Source: Pieris napi (Eukaryota > Arthropoda > Insecta > Lepidoptera > Pieridae). Taken from it: a stretch of 64,000 bases of DNA. How positions within the stretch are numbered: the first letter of the stretch is position 1; every line of letters starts with the position of its first letter. The notes below the pieces were generated by a model, which was given only the letters and a program-made list of their open reading frames with translations, ran no database searches and was not told the DNA's origin. The stretch spans positions 9,622,501 to 9,686,500 of the forward strand of contig NC_062244.1 of the NCBI RefSeq assembly GCF_905475465.1. The letters run 5' to 3'. Positions 1 to 10,649 of the stretch are shown in pieces. Both the position numbers and the translations under genes were made by a program.

Positions 1-416
1 TATTAGGTAACACACAATTGGTAGGCGACACCTACAAATCGGTACGATGACATCATACCCTGAAACGCGCTAGCAAAGTTATTCCGACTAATGATATATA
101 CAACATCTCAACCTTAGCCACTGTGGCGATTGGGTCAGACACTGGTTAGACTGCTCGAAGATCTTCCGTTTAGGTCGGAGGACAGAATAGCATCCTTCTT
201 CCACAATTTTGTTCAGTTAGTATCATTTACTTTCATCAACAAAATTTTATTATAATTTTACTGGTCATAAAATGAGTGTATTTTTTTCTGGTGATACATA
301 CATAGAATGTCTATCTGATAAGAATCGCTTAAGACTACGCATTCTCCGTTCATTATATATTTTTTCAAGTATTAAACTAAGGTAATAATATCACTAGGTA
401 GGGTAATAGATTTTAC
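1..416 (-). other. MED1 intron, continuing off the left edge
   Basis: The stretch downstream (on the minus strand) of the last MED1 exon seen here. It begins with a good splice donor (GAG|GTAAAA at 417/416). Both strands were read and no further MED1 exon or other coding stretch was found, so the next exon must lie outside the window. Confidence 0.6.
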
Positions 417-3353
417 CTCAGTAGTGGCATGAATGAGCTTGGCCAGTCCAGCGCATAGCGGCGTTGGATGTGACAGCTTGAGCGTGAAGCAGGCTGGCAA
501 CATCGCACTGTTCTGTGCCACCAGTTGTGCGTACACGGGACCGTTGCTGTGGATTTTTGAATTAAGAACTATTATAAATTCTCGTGAAACGTAATGGTCT
601 TTATTACTTGGTATTAAGGTGTATTTTACAACAACACTTAAAGTCATGTTGGGCACATGGGTGTCATCTAGTAACCATATTGAAACAGATATTGTTTCTG
701 GCAGTTTCTTCTTGTAAGTTACAAAAGTTAAGCTAAAAATCAATAACAAATTGCTTTAATTTTAATAATAACTGAAATCAATCAATGTAAGTGAAAAATA
801 TGCTAAGTAGTTGTTATGTATTAACAATGATAGAACTATTTACATAAATTTAACTTACTTTCACTAAGCACTAAATATATGTTAAAATTTACCCTTTCCC
901 AACTCGCTGTCCACTAGAAATAATAGGATCTAGTTGCAATTTATTAGCCGCTGATCCCTCCAATAGTACTAGGGCTGAATGACCTATAAGCGTGCGACTG
1001 GGAGTGATGAGTGACGTAAGGCCGTTAGAGGGAGACGGACGACCGTCTGTCAGTAACTCCGAAGTAAGGGGCTGAAGTCCTTTGTCCTTGTCTAACAGTT
1101 CGTAGGGCGATACGAAGTATGTTAAACGCATTGCGTGTCCTGAAAGGATAGAGGGCATTTATATTTGAAATTATTATAACGTTCAGATTACTTAAGTACT
1201 TTTCATTTGCATATGTTTTAAATGTAATTTAATATATATTTAATTGCATTTAAAACATATTTTTAATGAGAATGTGATTTGTTCCGGAGACCCATAATAG
1301 GTATGCTAGGGCCAAGTGGTCCCTAGACTTTAGTATTGATTTAATAACCTAATTTCAAAAGTGTTAGATTATGTTGCTCAAACTATAAATAATACTAATT
1401 ATTATTTTACAAAACATTGAGGTACCAAACAGTCTGTCAATCAGACACATATCTGGGTTTGTTCATTGATAATTTTTTAGGGCAAATAGGTGATCATATT
1501 CCTATAGGTATTAAAACACAGGAATCCCTCCGTCCTGCAATATAGCATAAGTGAAAAATAATTTGCTATACCTCCTTTCCTCCGTTGTAGGAAACCAATA
1601 GGACTTTTATGTACTTGCATCCAAGGATCTTTTATGAAGCTTTGCAGCTGCCTCATTGTGCATAAGTCTCCTTCTAAACTTTGCAAAGCACTGAATGCTT
1701 TACATTTTACCTGAAATTAAATAGCTAAATAAAAAATATATAAATTCTATTCCACTTAGGGTCTGTTTCACAATGTATGGATAAAGTACCAAATAGCTAT
1801 GCAACACATAAATTATTTGGAAGATAAATTGTGCTATTTGACATTCATCGGACTCATAACTTATGATGGACTTTATGTGACGAATAGCGCTAGCTGACAG
1901 CCGTGAAACGCAACAATAGTGTTTATCCTACCAATAAGTAATAAATAGCTAATTTGTAACTTATGTAGAACTTATCCGTACATTGTGAAACAGACCCTAA
2001 AATCAGTAGTAGTATCAGTAGTTTGTGATAAGAAATTGACTGTTTACCATAGGATTTTGTGAAAACATATGGTAAATGATAATATACGGAGGAAACCTTA
2101 TGTCAGCATAAGTAAGTTCTCAGCATTTCATTATTATAAGAAATACACTGAAATTAAAAATACCTTCTTCTCTGCATTTAACTGGTAGACAGCTGTAAGC
2201 CCTTCAAGTTGTGCAGTAAAGTCAGCAAAATCACCTCTTGCAATACACTGTACTAGCTCTTCACAACTTTGTTGTTCAATCTGTATTTAAGAAAAAATCT
2301 GTATCAGTGAAGGTCATATTAAAATATCTTTTTAATTTTCTCAACAACTGCTTTGAAAACATTGTGCAAACTTCTTCACTCTTCCTAAAAAGAGTGGAGT
2401 TTTGTGACACTAAGTAATTTTTATATCAACATGTATGAAGAGTAAAGCTGAAGATGCTATTTTACCTTGCCCTCATGATGTATTTTGACATCTTTCACAT
2501 TCCCAGATGATTCAACCAATATTTCTAAATAGAACATGTCAGAAGATATAAAAAGATTTACTCCAGATGTTCCAACAACAAATTTTAACCTGAAATATAT
2601 TATAAATGTGAAAATATTATAATACCTCTATATCTAAGTATGACAATGTTGTGATATTGAGCACAGAATCCACTTTTTGTATGTTGTAGAGAAATCCACT
2701 TATATCAGTAGTTTGTATTAACTAGTAAGTAAAATCCTTAAGGAGCTTTTAGGGGAATTAATGACGTGTTTTAATACAACCAAAAAATGTGTGCAAATCA
2801 TAATATCAACTTTTAACTGTTAATAAGACCTACTTTAGGTCCTTTATATCAATAGAGCAATCAAATAGGATATTGTAGGTCTAGATAATATTTAGAAGCA
2901 ATATCACATACCCTAGTTGTCTTGATAAGCATTCAAGCCGCTCAATAAGACTTTGAAGTGAGCTAACTTTGATACAATGCTGTAAGCTATCTAGGCATTT
3001 CTGTAGAATTATTCTGTCAGCACTATCTATAGCCCATCTTTTGTCCTGCAATAAAACATATATATTTAAATCTGGAATAATATTACTTTTTTACTATTCT
3101 TTTACTTTTAACCAAATACCAAAATAATTATTATTCATTCATATTTTATTAACGGGAACATTCTAATCTAAAAGTATGGAATATTATAACATACCAGTAG
3201 AGCCATGCGAACTGCTTTAGATGTTTCAGTTAAGTTTTTATATTGTGATGTTTTAGACCTGAGCTTTTCCATCAGAATTTCATTTTGTAACTCTTTAGAC
3301 TTATCATTTAAGCCATTAGAATGAGGCATAGCAATAGTTTTTGTATCCGTCAT
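417..3353 (-). CDS. MED1: Mediator of RNA polymerase II transcription subunit 1 (MED1), 3' truncated by window edge
   Basis: N-terminal 412 residues of MED1, the Mediator middle-module subunit that links nuclear activators and hormone receptors to RNA polymerase II. Seven coding exons: 3195-3353, 2912-3045, 2466-2589, 2164-2280, 1572-1710, 893-1139 and 417-732. All have AG/GT borders and compatible phases (0, 2, 0, 0, 1, 2, 0). Exon 1 carries MEKLRSKTSQYKNLTETSK, the family's opening motif. Exon 3 has SSDMFYLEILVESSG, exon 5 has ALQSLEGDLCTM and exon 6 has LTYFVSPYELLD, all in the order known for the Med1 N-terminal domain. The start Met at 3351-3353 is the first in frame. The more variable activator-binding C-terminal part is not in the window. 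Intron 4 carries a MITE and intron 5 an AT-rich hairpin. No frameshift or stop was found. Confidence 0.93.
1211..1260. repeat. AT-rich imperfect hairpin in a MED1 intron
   Basis: Two 22-bp arms (1211-1232 and 1239-1260) are reverse complements at 20 of 22 positions around a 6-bp TA-rich loop. It is probably a MITE remnant or a chance AT palindrome. Confidence 0.5.
1759..1997. mobile_element. MITE with TA target duplication (MED1 intron 4)
   Basis: A 239-bp non-coding element starting GGGTCTGTTTCACAATG and ending with its inverse, CATTGTGAAACAGACCC, flanked on both sides by TA (1757-1758 and 1998-1999). The TIR similarity extends inward (GTATGGATAAGT against ACTTATCCGTAC). TA duplication and short TIRs fit a non-autonomous Tc1/mariner-type element. 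It lies between MED1 exons 5 and 4 and is presumably removed by splicing. Confidence 0.8.
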
Positions 3354-3798
3354 CTTGGCGTCAATTATTTTGTGGTAATGTTAAGAAAATAACTAATAGT
3401 TTTCACAACACTTTTGTATACACAGATGTTATTTTTTTTCGTAATGTTATGGACTTTTACAAGTAAAGTTCCAAGGACTATTCTATTTTATGTTATAACT
3501 AAAATTAATTGTTTATATATTTGACTAAATTATTCATTATTTACGTGTTGAAAGCATCTTTTAACTTGCACTTAATTTTTTCAGCTTTGCCACAATCTAG
3601 CCGATATAATATAAAAAATTTATGAATGTTTGACGTTTACTGTTTGAGTTTTGACTTTGATAATCTACAATGTCTGCAGTCTGACGGTTACCCGCTTGTC
3701 ATTGACAGGGTGATTATTTTTTATTCGCATATAGACAACACGCCTATCGGCCTTTTCGTCAATTGGCAGCATTAAGTGGATGTTTTTTTTATAAAGTA
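3354..3798. other. MED1 upstream region
   Basis: Intergenic sequence upstream of the MED1 start codon; it should hold the MED1 5' UTR and promoter. No TATA box or clear initiator was recognised, and no coding sequence is evident. Confidence 0.4.
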
Positions 3799-4023
3799 CT
3801 AGCAAACTCGGCGAACTCTGTTTCGCCACCAGATGGCTTCGTTTTATGTAACATTTCGTTTGGTGATCCCGCTTTTCTGTTGAAAATGTTCCTGGATTTT
3901 CTTCGCTATAAACCTCACGGAGCCCGAGACCTTTCCAACGAATGCAAAACCGTGGAAATCGGTTCGTGCGTTCTGGAGTTATAGCGTCAGGAAGGAAAAC
4001 CCGACTTATTTTTATATAGTAGA
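3799..4023 (-). mobile_element. Short non-autonomous Helitron
   Basis: Read on the minus strand, the element begins TCTACTATATAAAAATAAGT and ends with GTTTGCTAG, with A and T as the flanking host bases. This is the Helitron pattern (5' TC, 3' CTRR, insertion between A and T, no TIRs and no target duplication). At 225 bp it can only be a non-autonomous derivative. A 73-codon plus-strand ORF (3763-3984) lies almost wholly within it and is spurious. Confidence 0.75.
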
Positions 4024-4645
4024 TTAGACTTTAGAGACTTACCTATATATAAGCACAGATGGAAAAACTTGACTTCTTTTAGACGAATTATCAGGGAAAG
4101 AATGCCAATGACTCGTTTTCGTCTTTATAACCATCCTGTAAATAAGAAATATTATAGACATTTTTTTAATGTTCTTGTGAAAAAAGAAATGGTTTTAAAT
4201 TATTACTTCCATATTTTGAGTGTTATAGAGAAGCCTAATCAATTTTTAAGACCATAGTTGTCAGCATGTCACTGTCATCCGTCGAAACGTCGCGCTATGT
4301 AAACAATGTAATGAATTTGCTTAAGAGATTTTGTATTATTCTACTTCATAAAGTAGAAGAATAAAAAATAAATTTAATACACTTTTCTCGGATCAGTAAA
4401 TTTAATGAGCTTGCGAGGGAAAATACGGAATAGCGAAAATAAATGAACAATGATACAAATACGTCCAATTCAATGTTCTTTTTAGCGGTTTTTAACGATC
4501 CAATTTACACAAAATTGTCCAATATTCCTGCAAGAAAGCATAAAGAGTTAACTTGAACTTCTTTTATCGTAAAATACTTATTGTTTATGAAGAATAATTT
4601 ACTTAGATTTTTTTAGATGGATAAAAAACATAGAATTAGCGATTA
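4024..4645. other. Intergenic, no gene seen
   Basis: AT-rich sequence with only a 62-codon ORF (4069-4257, +) that has no recognisable motif and is judged spurious. Confidence 0.5.
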
Positions 4646-4813
4646 CAGGGGGCTTAGTCAAGGTGCCTTAACAGTAGTGTATGAAGACAAAAAACTAAAT
4701 TTGTATAAAAATGATAGTTCATGTCGACAAATTTTGATATAAATTTAGTTTATGACTTTCTACATAATAATATACTACTGTTAAGGCATCTTGTTTCTTG
4801 ACTAAGCCCCCTG
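4646..4813. mobile_element. 168-bp fold-back MITE
   Basis: The left end CAGGGGGCTTAGTCAAG is mirrored by CTTGACTAAGCCCCCTG at the right. The inner parts also pair (CCTTAACAGTAGTGTAT against ATACTACTGTTAAGG, and AAAACTAAATTTGTAT against ATAAATTTAGTTT), so nearly the whole element can fold into one hairpin. No exact target duplication was found. CAGGG ends are compatible with hAT-type elements, but this is only a guess. Confidence 0.75.
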
Positions 4814-4891
4814 GTAAGCGTAGCTCTACAGACATCTATATTATTTTATTACCGAAAATGTTAAAATTATTATAAATCAAATATACGGATC

Positions 4892-4985
4892 AGTATTAGC
4901 TTATTGGTTAGGCTACACTTGTTATTTTCTATGTGCGCATTTAATACGCATAAGATAAAGAAACACCATGAGCATAACATGATAC
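4892..4985 (+). mobile_element. Fragment of the lepidopteran tRNA-derived SINE family A
   Basis: Contains the diagnostic SINE segment TTTCTATGTGCGCATTTAA followed by a decayed AAACACCATGAG segment. Both match the better preserved copies at 27731-28026 and 50490-50720. The tRNA head is eroded. Confidence 0.5.
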
Positions 4986-7900
4986 AAAAATCGATGGCTT
5001 CATGTCATGCACAATTGATAATGTGAACTTTTAAATCAAATTCAGAAATCTGAATGTTATTAATGTCGCGAGGGCTATGTGCTAATTTTTACTCAAAGTT
5101 AACTCTTAAAATTTAAAAAATATTCCTAGCGACCAAGGAAAGTTGAATTTAGTTATATTCCCGTATTTTACTCACGTATGTTCACAAGTAAAGGGATCAG
5201 AAACGGGTTAAGTGAGAGGTACGGCTAACGAATCTAATTAAAGGCACTCTTTGAGTCTCTTTGAAATACGATAGATACCTTTTACTGCTCTTGATGCAGG
5301 ACAATGAGTTTATAAGTGTCTGGTCTTTACATCTCAAAAGATCTATTTGAAAGATCTAAAATCAGTTTATAAGGGTAAGGTCTTAGATATAACCAGTTTG
5401 CAACAGACCCGGTACTCTAACATCCAATTACGATTATTCCCAGTTCGATGTTGAGGTTTGTACCGCGAGATCCCGAGTTAAGGTTGATAAAAGTATTATA
5501 TCGAAATTGCATACAAAACGACTAAGAAAAGGAAAGTCTTTGTTGGATTGATTTGTGGTTTTAATTCTGTCAGCTATACGAATAAGCGTAATTTAAGAAC
5601 ATGATGGGGTATGCGGGTGTATCTTCCTGATACGGTGCCAAATATTTGTTAGATAATTAAATTATTCCGAGTATATAAATGAATTTAATATGTCTTAATT
5701 CATATTAATAAATTAGTGCGCCATATTAAATTGACTCGACAACGCATTTTTTAGTAACGAAACATACTCGTATCGTTGTGTTACCCAAACTTAATGTCTG
5801 GTTATTGGGATATTAGTTTAGATATTTTGTTATAGTTGAATAAATCTGTCGAAGTATACGTACTAATTTCTTCCGTAGGCATTTTAGTCAATTCAATCAA
5901 AATTGTGTCAATTGTGTGCAATGTAAAGATTGCAATTAAAAGTACCTACTCACTGCATATAAACTTTTAATGAAGTATTAAATAATGATTGTTGCCATTA
6001 AAAAAAAACTTAGAATACTAGAGGAAACAAACACCATAGCTATCACTATAATATATTTAGTCGATGTTTAATATAAATGTATCACAAACATTGTAATAAC
6101 CCGGTGTTAAAATAAAAAAGCTCAAAATATTCATTGAGCATTCCGCCAATGTCTCTCTAAAGGCAGTGCGAATAAATTTAATTTCATCAATTCTTAGCAT
6201 TTCGATACGCTAAGAGAACCGAGGGCTTTTTATCAATAACACTTCGGATGTAATGTAATAAGTGATCAATACCCTGCTAATACTGCATATTAATACAATT
6301 GGTGCTACGTGTATCGCGAAAGTGCTTCTATCTATAAACCCTGTATGGATATAATAATAATGCTTCACAAAGTTGCAGCTTTAATGCATTTGCTACTTTA
6401 GAGGTCGGTTAACCTATAAAGGTTATCAGTAGGTTATCACGAATACTTTTTTATAGTTTGGACAATGTAGTAATTTTATATATTATATTTGACATTTTGT
6501 TAATAATAAATTTATTAAAGGGTCAATATTTCTATATTCCTAGATCCATTCATTGCGCATATAGAAAACATAGTTTATTAACTTAACCCACAAGAAAACT
6601 ATAAACAAGTTAAGCACAAATATTTGTGCTTAGAAGGGACTCAAACGCACAACCTCTTGGTTGATTATCGCACTCTATCACACAAGACTAACCCTATACA
6701 AAGAGTGATTGAATACGTAAAATTGCCCAATATCACAAAATAACAGTTTCAATAAATAGAGATTCATCTAAACCATGGCTTTGTTTGTAAGGATTTTCAA
6801 TCAATTCTCCGATATGGACCTATTGCTTGAGTGAGTTCAGTTAATAGTAAACCGGGTATACACTATATGATTAAACTGACTTATAGAATTATATAATCGT
6901 TCTTAGTTAAAGCAACAACATAATTTATATTTAAAAAGTATCTATATAAATAATATATAGATAAAAACAGTATAATAATAAATTGTAAGTACTTGTATTA
7001 TTTGCGGTAACAGTCCGCAAACATTTATTCAACTAGACACCGCAACGTTTTTTTTACGTATACCTTTGCATTAGTTAAACTAGTATCTCCAAGCAAGAAT
7101 ATATGTAGTAATATATAGGTTATTATATACGTAAATTGCGCATAAGCTGCGAAACACGTTCTAGAAAATGTACATAAGACCATTTTGCCTACACGAAATT
7201 GAAGCCACTTCATAATGTATCTATTAAATCTCTTAGCAAAAACGTTTTAAATATTTATCAAACATCCAATAACAGGCAATGGATGTTCAAAAGACTCAAA
7301 TGAATTCTCGGAATGTTTTTGTAATTATTCCATTTTAAATCGAGAGTCAAATTTCTGCTGTATTTTAACTTTAAATTTAATTGTTTTCCTGTAAAAATTT
7401 ATCAAAAATCCATAGATGAAAAACGAATTTAATGATTAGATAAGCGTGAAAAGGTTAAAAGAATATTGTCTATGTTATAGAGGCAAAAATCGAAGAGAAA
7501 TAAAATGTATGTATTCTTTATTTAAATTAAATTTGGTAACAATTTTAAATCTCCCTAATAACAGTTGTGCCTATAATTTATTTGTAATCTTACCGCATTG
7601 AAAATGGCGATTTTAATTAACATTTTAGCGGCGAAACAAATTATCCTAAGGATATAACATTAATTAAATATATAATTGTTTTGTGGAATTTTAAAGTAAT
7701 TTAATTTTAGTTGTAGCTTTTACCTAGACTTGCTTTTAAATGAGCGTGTACAAAAAAATATTTACTTAGGTAATAGAAAGAGAAGTGTTAGCAGTGAAAC
7801 AAATACAATGTCAGGTAAAAATATAAAATTGTATATATGTACATAACAAACGTAATATTTAATAAACATATATCTGCCTCATGGTCCGGGAAGTACAGAT

Positions 7901-8299
7901 CTACATAAAGCATATAAAAATCATTATGTATATAGGCATAGACTACTGTTTTAAACTTAATATTGAGTGTGACTAACACAAAGCAGCTATTTGCCGATAT
8001 AATTGCACTATCGGCACGAACTTTAATTAGCTGAAAGCGCTTCTCATCACGACGCTACACATACCGACGTGACACACTACATATATAATCCTTACAGTAT
8101 ATCCAATCATACATGTATGTGAGTATTTTCATATTATAGACTACAAGTTAGCTTGTGAAGCTTTGCTTTGCACCTTTCCATTGCGGGACGTAATAAGAAA
8201 ATAAATTATATATAAATAAAATAAAAATTCGAGTACTAACCTAAATTCGAGTACTATAAGGATTACATTATGTTTATATTATTATTATATTTAAAATTA
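4986..8299. other. Intergenic, no gene seen
   Basis: A long AT-rich stretch between MED1 and the repeat cluster upstream of 8.3 kb. Several 60-70 codon ORFs occur but all are AT-driven and motif-free. A tRNA-like segment at 6634-6690 is listed separately. Confidence 0.5.
6634..6690 (-). repeat. tRNA-like segment, probable SINE head remnant
   Basis: On the minus strand the stretch reads like a degraded tRNA half with a B-box-like GTTTGAGTCCC. No closed cloverleaf can be drawn, so a functional tRNA is not supported. Confidence 0.3.
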
Positions 8300-8517
8300 G
8301 TATAAGACCTCCGATGGAGTGAACGCTTCCTCCAAATGCTTCCTCTCATCTTCGCTACTATTTTCCAATCTTGCCCCGCTGTCTCTTTTATTTCATTTTC
8401 CCAGGTTTCTTTTGGGCGTCCTTTGTTTTTTTTTTCAATTCATTCCGAGTTAAGGTATTTCGACCAATCTGTCATCATAAACGCGGGCAATGTGACCGGC
8501 CCATTTCCGCTTTAACT
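8300..8517 (-). mobile_element. Non-LTR retrotransposon 3' coding remnant
   Basis: The minus-strand translation gives KWAGHIARVYDDRLVEIP and, after a frameshift, GRPKETWENEIKETAGQDWK followed by W(R)KRSLHRRS. This 'WAGH-AR---DDR ... GRP---W-DEI---AG--W' arrangement is the C-terminal end of many insect endonuclease-type LINE polyproteins. It is a truncated, frameshifted fossil. Confidence 0.7.
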
Positions 8518-8599
8518 TTTATGAGTGTGTTACAACTGTTACTTTTCTAAGGCATTATATAATCTATACGTATACTTCTCTAATAATATCATGTTTTTA

Positions 8600-8668
8600 G
8601 AGAACAGAGGGTAAACGGGAGGAGGTTTAGGTACCTGATGTTAACTGATACCGCTTATGCACACTTAC
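8600..8668 (-). mobile_element. Short LINE 3'-end fragment (family B)
   Basis: Contains a decayed copy of the GGAGGCAAACGGGCAGGAGG...CTGATGTTAAGTGATACCGC block, seen antisense in four other places in this window (9355, 22077, 52197, 55240). Confidence 0.45.
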
Positions 8669-9251
8669 TATTGTATTTGACTTATTTGAATTTTTGGTTA
8701 GTTAGTTCACTTGATAGTGAAGTACTTGAAAAGCTTTACTTTAAAATCTTACTGTATGAAGTGAGATTTAATAGTAATTTAAGTCCAATGTTTCGCCTAC
8801 CAAAATTAAATTTAAATGTTCTTTACGCGAGAAAATTTCACTGCGTAACTATATAACGAAAATTATCATATTACAAGCCTTTGATAAAGGAAAGCTATAT
8901 TATTTAATTAGTTCCGTTTGTGCCCAAAAGTATGGAATGGTAAATAAATATTGGGGCCGGAAAATTGGTAATTGTATTGTTTTAGTTTACCTTTGGGAGA
9001 AGTGGGCGCTTCAATGAACAGTTTTCATTTCCGTTTTTTCAATAAAGCCGCAAACAGGTCATGCGATAGCTTAATCTCGTAAAATAATATGATGTTTAAA
9101 AAAATTAATACAATGAAGATTTTAATAATAAATGAAAGCATTTTTATTTACACAAATACAGTATTTACAATTTTCTTAACCTATAAAGTAATAATAAAAA
9201 TAATTAAAAATAAATAAAATGAAAATCAAAACAAATTTAAAAAGGTTGGTC

Positions 9252-9330
9252 CCTGTGTCAGTGTACTTTTAACGCTGGCAGCATTTCCTCGCTGTATTGC
9301 GAGACTTATTGTTTGAGCCAGGAAAGTGCC
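9252..9330 (-). mobile_element. LINE 3'-end fragment (family C)
   Basis: The minus strand encodes LAQTISLAIQRGNAASVKST, the terminal motif of a LINE ORF2. The same motif recurs at 12612, 13.7-13.99, 32.8 and 48.5 kb. The copy runs on the minus strand into A-rich sequence. Confidence 0.65.
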
Positions 9331-9354
9331 AGAAAGATTTTAGTTTAGTGTTTT

Positions 9355-9680
9355 TTTTTTGTTAGAGGAGGCAAACAGGCAGGAGGCTCACCTGATGTAA
9401 AGTGATACCGCCCATAAAGTGCCCATGGAGACTCACACTGCCAGAAGGCTTGCAAGCACGTCGGCCTTTTAAGAATTGGTACGCTCTTTCCTTGAAGCAC
9501 CCTTAGTCGAATTGGTTCGGAATTCAGGGGGCAGCTGGTTCCCCATAGAGGTGGTGCGCGTTAAAAATTGCCTTAAATAACGCTCAGTTGTAGAACGACG
9601 GACGTCGAGGTGATACGGACGGTGTTTTGTATTCTGCCTTGTTATTTTGAGAATATGTCTGGTACCTTTATTTAAAGCTT
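9355..9680 (-). mobile_element. LINE 3'-end fragment (family B)
   Basis: An antisense copy of the last ~300 bp of the LINE whose RT domain is seen at 55240-56275. The order is conserved: GAGGCAAACAGGCAGGAGG, then CTGATGTAAAGTGATACCGC, then ...TTGGTTCGGAATTCAGG..., then the CGCTCAGTTGTAGAACGACG block. Confidence 0.75.
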
Positions 9681-10649
9681 ATGTCCGCAAATATCGACCG
9701 CAATGAACCTATTTGGATGAATTATAAATTTAACTTAATTGTCTACGCGCCTTATTTTAAAATATATTTAGATGAAGCTATTTTGACAAAGTTTTAAATG
9801 TAGATAATATAACATTTTAGAGACCATCGTAAGTAAAACGTATAGGTTTATTTATTATATAATATACAATCATAACATATTTTGAATTTGAATATCTAAA
9901 ACGTTGTGAACTCTTGTGCATAGTGCTTACCAGTATAAGCTACCTTAATTTATACTATGTAGAGATTAATAAGGGTTTTGAATATTTATCCTATCATAAT
10001 AATAAGATCCAGGATGAGAATTGCCCAGGTTAACTTGAGTAAGATGGAAATTTCGACATTTGAATGATGCCTTTGCCGAAAGCTAGACTAGAGATAATTG
10101 TTTATGTTATTTTAAATTTCGTTTTAAGTTTTAGTACTAGTTATAGATAAATAAAATTAGTACTGATATTTGCTGTGAAAGTGATTTCAATAAAAGCCAT
10201 TATATACTTAAATAAAGGTTTATTTAATGAAATAATATCATTCACATATTTTTGGGTTTTGAATTTAATTTGTAAAATATATTTACACTAGTTAGGTATA
10301 TTTAAGATTTTAGGACTATAATAGTGTCTCTCTCCTTATTTTACAATAAATAAATATACCTATGCAACATGTATAACAACATTTAACTAACGTACAATTT
10401 CTTACAAGGACAAATATTTTTTTATATTAAAAAGCGTTTAATTTGCTTCTAATAAAATTACAGATTAAAATATATCTAATATAGAATACACAACGTTATT
10501 CATAAATATAAGTTTAACCAATAAACACGAAGTTTTTAGTAAACATAAAAAGAAGGAAAGTTTATATCGTGTCAAAGTTTTCGAAGAAAGCGAGACAAAT
10601 TTCTTAATACATAGCGATTGAGCCTTTCGAGATGTTTACTGCATACTTA
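9681..10649. other. Orcokinin A 3' UTR and flanking intergenic DNA
   Basis: Lies downstream of the orcokinin A stop codon. The minus strand has an AATAAA at about 10219-10224, 430 bp past the stop, which could be the poly(A) signal. No other coding sequence was seen. Confidence 0.4.

Noticed and set aside
1..371. A further MED1 exon at the left edge
   Set aside because: All minus-strand frames are interrupted by stops and show no MED1-like residues.
3763..3984. 73-codon plus-strand ORF
   Set aside because: Mostly inside the Helitron at 3799-4023 and antisense to it.
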